A DNA stretch of 7,698 nt from Acidobacteriota bacterium. GTDB taxonomy: Bacteria; Acidobacteriota; Terriglobia; Bryobacterales; Bryobacteraceae. The notes below the pieces were generated by a model. The model was not told the DNA's origin and ran no database searches. It worked only from the letters and a program-made list of their open reading frames with translations. The number at the start of each line of letters is the position of its first letter. Positions within the stretch are counted from its first letter, which is position 1. Both the position numbers and the translations under genes were made by a program. Location: the NCBI GenBank assembly GCA_023436715.1, contig JAEZIJ010000170.1, positions 1 through 7,698 on the forward strand. Reading direction: 5' to 3'. This document shows, piece by piece, positions 1 through 4,489 of the stretch.

Positions 1-204
1 GCTGCCTTGCGGCGCGACACTCGTGGGTGCAAGGGCGTTCCGGCCAAACTGTCCCGCGGGCTTGCACAGCCTCACAGACTACTCCGGCTTACGCTGCGCG
101 TTGGCTCTGAAGAGCATACCTCGCCTCCGCCCCGTTTTCATGCTCGCGGGTGCCGCTTTCAGCGCGGCATGGCTCGAACTGTCCCCGGTTTCCCCCGATT
201 TCCC
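1..204. other. Gene-free stretch with short repeated motifs
   Basis: I see no credible gene here. Two frames stay open on the plus strand, but their products are rich in Arg, Pro and His, lack any recognisable domain and have no ribosome binding site. All three minus frames contain stops in the first 120 bases. The motif AACTGTCCC occurs twice, at 47-55 and 177-185. The second copy reads on the minus strand as CCGGGGACAGTT, related to the GGGACACT motif found near 2381 and 3457. It is probably intergenic repeat material downstream of the minus-strand gene that ends at 205. Confidence 0.5.
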
Positions 205-729
205 TCACTGAACGTAGCCCGTAGGCGCGGGATCAAAGCTCGACACTGATGCGTTCGATTTAGGCGCGTCAATGCTGATCTTGACCTTCTTTGCGGGCTG
301 GCTACTGCCAAGCTTGCACGAAATGACCACTTGTTGTGACGTGGCGGTTTCCACAACCGCCAAACACCCTTCCCATGGATTGCCAGCGAGGCTCAGGAGC
401 CGAGTTACGTGCTCTGGCGCAGACGTGGATTGCAGGAGTATGCCTAGTTCGCCTGACGGGCTCCACCATGCCGCCGGTGCGTACGGGTCTCCGCTCGTTT
501 TGTACGAATCCGCGATCAGAATCACCACCTGCCGGCCTGGCGATACTGAGTAACGTTTGAGGACAGCGACAAAGGACCGCGGCCGTGCAAGGCCCGCCGT
601 GTCGGTTGTGTTCGGAGCGCTTTCCATGGCCCTCGCGCACCAAGAGTCATTTAGGGTTAGGCCCCTGTTTGGCGCAGGGGCTGCGACGAACTGCAAGGAC
701 AATCCGATTAGCAGCAGTCGCCTAGTCAC
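205..729 (-). CDS. Small secreted protein of unknown function
   Basis: A 174-residue protein that I do not recognise. The first 19 residues look like a Sec signal peptide: a TRR charge at residues 2-4, a hydrophobic core LLLIGLSLQFV, and an A-x-A-like end at AAPA (16-19). The mature part (about 155 residues) is mixed alpha/beta in character. It contains a hydrophobic strand QVVILIAD near 67-74, a WW pair at 88-89 and two cysteines (C122, C138) that could form a disulfide after export, with a third at C31. The start is GTG at 729, one base after the TAG of the glycosylase gene, and I see no Shine-Dalgarno, so translation may be coupled to the upstream gene. ATG starts further in would lose the signal peptide. 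The regular wobble pattern and the signal sequence argue that it is real, but no function can be assigned. Confidence 0.6.
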   Translation of the reverse strand: MTRRLLLIGLSLQFVAAPAPNRGLTLNDSWCARAMESAPNTTDTAGLARPRSFVAVLKRYSVSPGRQVVILIADSYKTSGDPYAPAAWWSPSGELGILLQSTSAPEHVTRLLSLAGNPWEGCLAVVETATSQQVVISCKLGSSQPAKKVKISIDAPKSNASVSSFDPAPTGYVQ

Positions 730-730
730 G

Positions 731-1330
731 CTAAACTTTGCCGTCCAGGGTGCGCCAGAGATACCAGGAGGCGACGCTGCAGTAGGGGCGCCATTTTTGT
801 GAGAGATGCTCGATTTCGGAGGGTTTGGGTAGCTCCGGGAGGCCGTAGAGGTTGCGGATGGCGGCGCGGATGCCCAGGTCTCCGGTGGGCATGACGTCGG
901 TCCGGCGGAGGGCGAAGATCAAGAACATTTGGGCGGTCCAGATGCCGATTCCCTTGACGGCGGTGAGGGCACTGCAGACGTCTTCGTCCGGCATGGCCGG
1001 CAGCAGGGAGAAGTCCACGGCGCCGGAGCGGGCGTGCCTGGCGAGTTCCTTAATGTATGAAATTTTCTGCGGAGAGAGGCCCGCGGCGCGCAGGCGCGGC
1101 GTCCGGAGTCTGAGGACGACTTCCGGCGTCAGGCGTCCGCTGCCGGCGGCCGCAACGAGGCGGGCAAAGATGACCGCCGCGACTTTTCCGCTGAGTTGCT
1201 GAAAAACAATAGACCTAACCAGGGTCTCGAAATCAGGCTCTCGAAATTCAATGGTATAAGGCCCGACATCGTCGATGACGCGGGCGAGTATGGGGTCCGC
1301 CGCGCGAAGATGAGTTAAAGCGTGCAGCAT
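731..1330 (-). CDS. AlkA-type DNA-3-methyladenine glycosylase (HhH-GPD family)
   Basis: Base-excision repair enzyme that removes alkylated purines from DNA in the cytoplasm, leaving an abasic site. The 199-residue product carries the family landmarks in order: HLRAADPIL (7-15), SIVFQQLSGKVAA (40-52), LRAAGLSPQK (80-89), the helix-hairpin-helix VKGIGIWTAQMF (125-136), the GPD loop PTGDLG (148-153) with the presumed catalytic Asp at D151, and a C-terminal WRPYCSVASWYLW (180-192). In most relatives I know, the last motif has Arg where this protein has Cys184. Length fits the short AlkA-like clade, which lacks the N-terminal domain of E. coli AlkA. The start at 1330 places Met just before the conserved HL..ADP segment. 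An in-frame ATG at 1357 adds nine residues and has an AAGGTG 11 bases upstream, so it cannot be excluded. It is head-to-head with the VWFA gene and followed after 1 bp by the secreted-protein gene. Confidence 0.9.
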   Translation of the reverse strand: MLHALTHLRAADPILARVIDDVGPYTIEFREPDFETLVRSIVFQQLSGKVAAVIFARLVAAAGSGRLTPEVVLRLRTPRLRAAGLSPQKISYIKELARHARSGAVDFSLLPAMPDEDVCSALTAVKGIGIWTAQMFLIFALRRTDVMPTGDLGIRAAIRNLYGLPELPKPSEIEHLSQKWRPYCSVASWYLWRTLDGKV

Positions 1331-1351
1331 ACGAAACACGGCGGTCGCCGC

Positions 1352-1371
1352 GTGCATCCAACAGTATGCAC
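1352..1371. promoter_or_regulatory. Inverted repeat between divergent alkA-like and VWFA genes
   Basis: GTGCAT (1352-1357) and ATGCAC (1366-1371) form a perfect 6-bp inverted repeat with an 8-base spacer. It lies in the 49-bp gap between the glycosylase start at 1330 and the VWFA start at 1380. Position and symmetry suit an operator for a dimeric regulator acting on one or both genes. Its right half lies in the 10-mer AGTATGCACC, which recurs in front of the RHH gene. No good -35 box is visible nearby. Regulatory function is inference. Confidence 0.3.
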
Positions 1372-1379
1372 CTTTTTGT

Positions 1380-2360
1380 ATGTTAAATTCGCGCCTCCTG
1401 GTCGTTTCCATGCTGGCGGCGGCTTCGGCGTTCGCGCAGAAGCCCGGTCCAGAACCTGAAGCCGACACCGCGCCCACCATCAAAGTGGACGTGGATGTCG
1501 TTAACATCCTTGCGTCCGTCCGCCACAAGAAGGGCGGCCTGGTCAGTAACCTGACCAAGGACGACTTCTTCCTCGAAGAGGACGGCAAATCCCAGACCAT
1601 CAAGTATTTCGCGCGGGAAACAGAACTGCCGCTGACGATCGGCCTGCTGGTGGACGTCAGCCGGAGCCAGGAGCGGCTCATCGACATCGAGAAGAATGCC
1701 GCGACGCAGTTCTTCAACCAGGTCCTGAAGAAGAACGACCTTGCGTTCCTGATCAGCTTCGGAGAAGAAGTCGAACTGCTTCAGGATTATACGGGTTCAC
1801 CACGACTGCTGAGCTCGGGCCTGAATGGGCTGCGCGTCAGCGCACCGGTGGGAGGTATAATGCCCGGGCCTGTACCGACAATTTACAGAGCGCGCGGCAC
1901 GGTGCTTTACGACGCGATGTATCTGGCGGCGGACGAAAAGCTCAAGGGGCAAGTGGGGCGCAAGGTGGTCGTGCTTATCACCGATGGCGTCGATCAGGGC
2001 AGCCGTCTGAAGATTCAGGATGCGCTGCTCGCGGCGCAGAAGGCCGACGCGATCGTCTACAGCATCTACTACTCCGACCCCCGCGCCTACGGTGCTTATG
2101 ACTTCGGTCCGAGCGATTCGGCGCTGAGGCGGATGTCGGAGGACACGGGCGGGCGCGTCTTCAAGGTGGACGGCAAACACCCGCTGAGCGATGCGTTCCA
2201 GCAGATCCAGGCAGAGATGCGAAGCCAGTACGCCATCGGCTACACTCCTACGAATTCCCAAAAAGACGGCACATTCCGCCGGATCGAGGTCAGGACGCGC
2301 GGGAAGGACCTCAAAGTTCAGGCGCGCAAGGGGTATTACGCTTCCAAGCCTTCGGCGTAG
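1380..2360 (+). CDS. Secreted VWFA-domain protein, acidobacterial type
   Basis: A 326-residue protein matching the VWFA-related family that is strongly expanded in Acidobacteria. Residues 1-19 are a Sec signal peptide (SNS-R, hydrophobic LLVVSMLAAA, SAFA then Q20). Next comes a beta-rich N-terminal segment with the family phrase VDVVNILASVRHKKGGLV.NLTKDDF.L.EDG (39-69, written here with gaps). The VWA domain spans about 85-285. Its metal-ion-dependent adhesion site is complete: DVSRS (D92, S94, S96), T174 in the RGTVLYDA loop and D202 in ITDGVD. The tail has the typical SQYAIGYTP (282-290) and RKGYY (316-320). Such proteins are thought to act in the periplasm or at the cell surface in metal-dependent protein binding; no partner can be named. 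The start at 1380 is fixed by the signal peptide. There is no clear Shine-Dalgarno; instead AGTATGCACC lies 7 bases upstream. Confidence 0.9.
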   Translation: MLNSRLLVVSMLAAASAFAQKPGPEPEADTAPTIKVDVDVVNILASVRHKKGGLVSNLTKDDFFLEEDGKSQTIKYFARETELPLTIGLLVDVSRSQERLIDIEKNAATQFFNQVLKKNDLAFLISFGEEVELLQDYTGSPRLLSSGLNGLRVSAPVGGIMPGPVPTIYRARGTVLYDAMYLAADEKLKGQVGRKVVVLITDGVDQGSRLKIQDALLAAQKADAIVYSIYYSDPRAYGAYDFGPSDSALRRMSEDTGGRVFKVDGKHPLSDAFQQIQAEMRSQYAIGYTPTNSQKDGTFRRIEVRTRGKDLKVQARKGYYASKPSA

Positions 2361-2380
2361 AGTGCGCCACAGCCGGCCCG

Positions 2381-2397
2381 GAGTGTCCCTGGATTCT
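2381..2397. repeat. Short dispersed motif overlapping the rmlD-like stop
   Basis: GAGTGTCCCTGGATTCT at 2381-2397 matches 3457-3473 in 16 of 17 bases. On the minus strand it reads AGAATCCAGGGACACTC and runs into the stop codon of the reductase gene (2396-2398). A shorter relative, CCGGGGACAGTT, lies at 177-188 read on the minus strand. This looks like a dispersed intergenic motif rather than part of either gene. Confidence 0.4.
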
Positions 2398-3265
2398 AGT
2401 AGAGTTTTCGGCGCTCGAAATAGTCGCGAATGGCGGCCTCGAGCGGAGGCATTTTGGGCAGTCCGAGGGCTTCCATCTTCGCGTTCGATAAGACGGGGAA
2501 CTTTGGACGGCGGGCGGCGGTCCGGTATTCGCGCGCGTTGGTCGGGCGCAACTCGGGGGAAACGCCGGCGACCTTGAAGATGAGCCGGGCGTAATTGAAC
2601 CAGGAGACCGGCTCGCCTCCGCCGACGTGGAAGGTGCCGTGTTCGCCGCGCTCGACGAGGTCCACGGAGCGGGCAGCGAGAAACGGGGCGTAAGCGGGTG
2701 TGGCGAAGTGATCTTCGAGCACGCGGATGGGCTTGCCCCCCCCGGCCAACCGCATCATTATCTCGACGAAGTTGCCTCGGGCGGTGTGCATGCCGCCGGG
2801 TCCAAAGACCCCGGACGTGCGGATGATGAGCGGAGCGTCGAGATAGGCCTGGGCGTAAAGCTCGCCTGAGAGCTTCGAAACACCGTAAGCTCCGAGCGGG
2901 TGGGTAGCATCTTCTTCCGTGTAGGCGCGGCCGGCGGCGCCATCGAAGACGTAATCCGTCGAGTAGTGAACGAGGCGTGCGTTCACCTGGCGGCATGCGA
3001 TGGCGATGTTGCGCACGGCAAGGGCATTCACGAGGAAGGCCGCGAGAGGCTCCTGTTCAGCCACATCGACCTGGTTATACGCGGCGGCGTTGAAGACCAC
3101 CTCCGGATCGACCTGCGCGAGGTGCTGTTCGACCAGCTCGCACTGGGCAATATCGAGCTGCGGGCGGTCGGAACCAAAGACCTCGTAGCCCCTACCTGTC
3201 AGCTCCCGCGTCAATTCGACGCCCAGTTGACCCAAATTCCCGAATACGACAGCCTTTTTGGCCAT
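2396..3265 (-). CDS. rfbD: dTDP-4-dehydrorhamnose reductase (RmlD-like)
   Basis: Short-chain dehydrogenase that reduces dTDP-4-dehydro-L-rhamnose to dTDP-L-rhamnose with NAD(P)H, the last step of the dTDP-rhamnose pathway feeding cell-surface polysaccharide. The 289-residue length fits. The N-terminal Rossmann fold shows GNLGQLG (9-15), a D33/D38 region after beta2 (GSDRPQLDI), NAAAYNQVD.AE (59-70), the catalytic STDYVFDG (102-109) and the Tyr-Lys pair Y127/K131 in YGVSK. These positions correspond almost one-to-one with T104, Y128 and K132 of the Salmonella enzyme. RTSGVFGPGG (149-158) follows. The C-terminal RRP motif (252-254) with a nearby Ser (S260) fits the substrate-binding lobe. No rmlA, rmlB or rmlC is nearby, so it is either the stand-alone member of a dispersed pathway or a related nucleotide-sugar reductase. 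The gene converges on the VWFA gene with a 35-bp gap lacking an obvious terminator. I see no strong Shine-Dalgarno. Confidence 0.85.
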   Translation of the reverse strand: MAKKAVVFGNLGQLGVELTRELTGRGYEVFGSDRPQLDIAQCELVEQHLAQVDPEVVFNAAAYNQVDVAEQEPLAAFLVNALAVRNIAIACRQVNARLVHYSTDYVFDGAAGRAYTEEDATHPLGAYGVSKLSGELYAQAYLDAPLIIRTSGVFGPGGMHTARGNFVEIMMRLAGGGKPIRVLEDHFATPAYAPFLAARSVDLVERGEHGTFHVGGGEPVSWFNYARLIFKVAGVSPELRPTNAREYRTAARRPKFPVLSNAKMEALGLPKMPPLEAAIRDYFERRKLY

Positions 3266-3298
3266 AAAAGCTTACGATACAGGACGGAGGCGGGGGAA

Positions 3299-3319
3299 GG
3301 CAAAAGGGTGGCGGGAGCG
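3299..3319 (+). repeat. Left copy of direct repeat bounding the mosaic
   Basis: This 21-base segment (core AAAAGGGTGGCGGGAGCG) recurs at 3760-3780 with a single change (GGGTGG to GGATGG). The copies are 461 bases apart and lie just outside the outermost hairpin units. They could be element boundaries, or simply one more repeat of the family. Confidence 0.45.
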
Positions 3320-3334
3320 CTACATGGGCGAGCC

Positions 3335-3414
3335 GCCCGGCAGGGGCTAAAGCCCGTGGTTTGCCGACGTTCTGCGGCACGGCTGAAGCCGTGCCCTGAT
3401 ACAAAGCTCCGGTC
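3335..3414 (+). repeat. REP-like hairpin unit, copy A (80 bp)
   Basis: This 80-base unit matches 3567-3646 without gaps, at 76 of 80 positions. It contains two imperfectly related stems. The small one pairs GGGCT (3344-3348) with AGCCC (3351-3355). The large one pairs GGCACGGCT (3376-3384) with AGCCGTGCC (3387-3395), nine perfect pairs around a GA centre. It ends with CTGATACAAAGCTCCGGTC. Sequences of this style are, in my experience, frequent between genes in acidobacteria and often produce spurious ORFs. They resemble REP elements, whose mobility in other bacteria depends on TnpA-REP transposases; none is encoded in this window. Confidence 0.75.
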
Positions 3415-3421
3415 TCTACAG

Positions 3422-3453
3422 GGCGGGTTCGCCGGTTTGAGGCAGGGCTTGCT
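3422..3453 (-). pseudogene. Decayed copy of part of the PilZ gene 3' region
   Basis: These 32 bases match 3851-3882, inside the PilZ gene, at 29 positions. In the PilZ frame on the minus strand the fragment reads ALPQTGEPAL followed by a TAG at 3418-3416; the intact gene reads ALLQTGELAR at this point. The stop context CCGCCCTGTAG is also shared with the true PilZ stop (3800-3802), so the fragment looks like the PilZ 3' end with an internal deletion of the last dozen or so codons. It could be a duplication scar or a remnant of a second PilZ gene. The similarity stops upstream of 3453. Confidence 0.45.
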
Positions 3454-3517
3454 CCAGAGTGTCCCCGGATTCTTTCACAGCTCGCAACGGAGCGGTGAAG
3501 GCAGAAGGTTGGGGGGA

Positions 3518-3646
3518 GTGGGGTGGGCGTGCAGGAATAGCGTGGGCCCTCGCCCCTGGGTCAGCGGCCCGGCAGGGGCTGAAGCCCGTGGTTTGCCCGC
3601 GTTTTGCGGCACGGCTGAAGCCGTGCCCTGATACAAAGCTCCGGTC
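3518..3646 (+). repeat. REP-like hairpin unit, copy B with extended 5' part
   Basis: The 3' 80 bases (3567-3646) are copy B of the unit seen at 3335-3414. The large stem lies at 3608-3616 paired with 3619-3627. The preceding part, starting GTGGGGTGGGCGTGCAGG and running through CCTGGGTCAGCGG, recurs at 3660 onward, so copies B and C form a tandem pair with a start-to-start spacing of 142 bases. Confidence 0.7.
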
Positions 3647-3659
3647 CCAAGGGGCGGGC

Positions 3660-3752
3660 GTGGGGTGGGCGTGCAGGAATAACGTGGACTCTCGCCCCCT
3701 GGGTCAGCGGTCCGGCATGGCTGAAGCCGTGCCCTGATACAAAGCTCCGGTC
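3660..3752 (+). repeat. REP-like hairpin unit, shortened copy C
   Basis: This copy follows copy B in tandem but is about 36 bases shorter. The small stem and the following spacer are missing. The junction fuses the left flank CCGGCA directly to GGCTGAAGCCGTGCC. The remaining large stem (3714-3722 with 3725-3733) has one C-to-T change that still allows a G-T pair. The two short near-repeats in the full unit (GGCAGGGGCTGAAGCC and GGCACGGCTGAAGCC) would explain the loss by recombination or slippage. Confidence 0.65.
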
Positions 3753-3759
3753 CCCACGC

Positions 3760-3780
3760 GGCAAAAGGATGGCGGGAGCG
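3760..3780 (+). repeat. Right copy of direct repeat bounding the mosaic
   Basis: This segment is the partner of 3299-3319, with 20 of 21 bases identical. It is followed immediately by the perfect palindrome at 3781-3798. Confidence 0.45.
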
Positions 3781-3798
3781 GGCCGGGCATGCCCGGCC
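3781..3798. repeat. 18-bp perfect palindrome just after the PilZ stop
   Basis: GGCCGGGCATGCCCGGCC is its own reverse complement and begins one base beyond the TAG of the PilZ gene. In RNA it would fold into a GC-rich hairpin at the 3' end of the MBL-ClpS-PilZ unit. On the minus strand no immediate U-run follows (CGCTCCCGCCATCCTTTTG), so it is not a textbook intrinsic terminator. It may stabilise the 3' end or be another REP-like insertion. Confidence 0.5.
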
Positions 3799-3799
3799 C

Positions 3800-4132
3800 C
3801 TACAGGGCGGGCACGGGTTGGTCTTCACTCAGGAGCCGGCGGGAGAGGCGGGCGAGTTCGCCGGTTTGAAGCAGGGCGTGCTGCAACTCCAGTCCCGCGG
3901 CGTGTCCGCCCTCGGCCGGCTGGCAGTAGCAGACCTCGCCCAGCAGGAGGGCATCGTCCCATTCGATCTTCAGCAGCGCGCCTGGGGAGACGGGTTGCGG
4001 TAACAGGAGCCGCATGCCGGTTCCGGAAATGTCCTGTATCCGGGCCTGAAACTGCGGGGAGCCGGCGTCCAGGAGGAGGGTGACGAGGGCGTCCTGGTTG
4101 GCGGGGACACGCGGTTCGGCTCTTCTTTCCAT
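3800..4132 (-). CDS. PilZ-domain protein, putative c-di-GMP receptor
   Basis: A 110-residue stand-alone PilZ domain. Both halves of the cyclic-di-GMP binding signature are present: RxxxR as R4-AEP-R8 at the very N terminus, and DxSxxG as D34-I-S36-G-T-G39 after the first strand pair. The rest follows the PilZ barrel: GMRLLLPQPVSPGALLKIEW (39-58), LLGEVCYCQP (63-72) and a GLEL strand (79-82). Such proteins bind c-di-GMP in the cytoplasm and pass the signal to motility, exopolysaccharide or protease partners; the partner here is unknown. It is the last gene of a probable operon, starting 31 bp after the ClpS-like gene. The Shine-Dalgarno is weak. The C-terminal tail SEDQPVPAL is variable in the family, and the stop codon sits at the edge of intergenic repeat sequence, so the end of the gene may have been remodelled by the repeat. 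Confidence 0.85.
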   Translation of the reverse strand: MERRAEPRVPANQDALVTLLLDAGSPQFQARIQDISGTGMRLLLPQPVSPGALLKIEWDDALLLGEVCYCQPAEGGHAAGLELQHALLQTGELARLSRRLLSEDQPVPAL

Positions 4133-4163
4133 ATCCGGCTTATCGGACGGAGGGCGGGAATCG

Positions 4164-4484
4164 TTACTCCGCCGGTTCGATGATGGCGGACATGGAACCG
4201 CTCGATTGCGACATGCGCCAATCGGCTCCGTAGGCGTGGATCTGGTCGCGGGCGAATTCGGCTTGCGGCAGCTCGCAGGTGATTACGATGGTCCGGCCGG
4301 TGGTGTCCACTTCCTTCGCATGGTCGAACGCCTCGCCTTCGGAGAACAGAAACAGGCGCTGCAGCATCTCGATGACGTAGGCGTATGTGTGGTCGTCGTC
4401 GTCAAGCAGCACGACGTGAAAGAGGGGAGTGAGATGCTCCCGGCCGATCACTTCCGATTCAGGAGCGTACTTCGTACCGGGCAT
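4164..4484 (-). CDS. clpS: ClpS-type Clp protease adaptor, variant N-degron pocket
   Basis: Member of the ClpS family, cytoplasmic adaptors that deliver N-degron substrates to ClpA or ClpC with ClpP. The 106-residue product aligns across the fold: PLFHVVLLDDDDHTYAYVIEM (20-40), LQRLF (41-45), AKEVDTTGRTIVITCELPQAE (56-76) and FARDQIHAYG (77-86). In E. coli ClpS, N34, D35, D36 and H66 hold the substrate alpha-amino group and M40 is the gatekeeper. By alignment these become D28, D29, D30, D60 and Y34. The HTYxYV form is familiar from acidobacterial and planctomycete ClpS-like proteins, but there I expect Asn and His at the first and last positions. The start at 4484 lies 5 bp after the hydrolase stop, with GGAGAG about 11 bases upstream. 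The frame stays open further upstream, but that part lies antiframe over the hydrolase gene and is not coding. Co-translation with the hydrolase is likely. Confidence 0.85.
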   Translation of the reverse strand: MPGTKYAPESEVIGREHLTPLFHVVLLDDDDHTYAYVIEMLQRLFLFSEGEAFDHAKEVDTTGRTIVITCELPQAEFARDQIHAYGADWRMSQSSGSMSAIIEPAE

Positions 4485-4489
4485 TCCGA

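Larger units (their letters stand above)
3266..3799. other. 534-bp gene-free mosaic of REP-like repeats
   Basis: No gene is supported between the reductase and PilZ genes. Frames that stay open here translate the repeats themselves. The region holds three copies of a hairpin-rich unit (3335-3414, 3518-3646, 3660-3752), a 20/21 direct repeat at its two ends (3299-3319 and 3760-3780), a piece resembling the PilZ gene (3422-3453), a dispersed motif (3457-3473) and an 18-bp palindrome (3781-3798). Any promoter of the reductase gene must lie in or beside this mosaic, but I cannot point to a convincing one. Confidence 0.7.

Noticed and set aside
661..681. Inverted repeat GCCCCTG-N7-CAGGGGC
   Set aside because: Lies within the coding sequence of the secreted protein (end of its signal peptide) and is explained by Pro/Gly codons; no further sign of function.
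1331..1717. N-terminal extension of the glycosylase frame up to 1717 (minus)
   Set aside because: The added residues are Ser/Arg/Thr-rich with no similarity to the family and lie antisense to the well-supported VWFA gene; conserved glycosylase sequence begins just after the Met at 1330.
1797..2996. Long open frame on the minus strand (399 codons)
   Set aside because: Arg/Pro-rich product without domains, overlapping the VWFA gene antisense and the rmlD-like gene in another frame; a typical high-GC shadow.
2900..3631. Plus-strand open frame running from the reductase gene into the repeats
   Set aside because: Antisense to the reductase and then translating repeat units A and B; the product itself is repetitive (ARQGLKPVV twice).
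3335..3752. Considered as a CRISPR array
   Set aside because: Only three long, unequal units with internal hairpins and partly repeated spacers; no cas genes; spacing is irregular (232 and about 106-142 bases).
3475..3828. Minus-strand open frame of 117 codons in the repeat mosaic
   Set aside because: It is a translation of the repeats (CIRARLQPC, YQGTASAVPQN types), Pro/Arg/Cys-rich, with no start signal; such frames arise wherever this repeat occurs.
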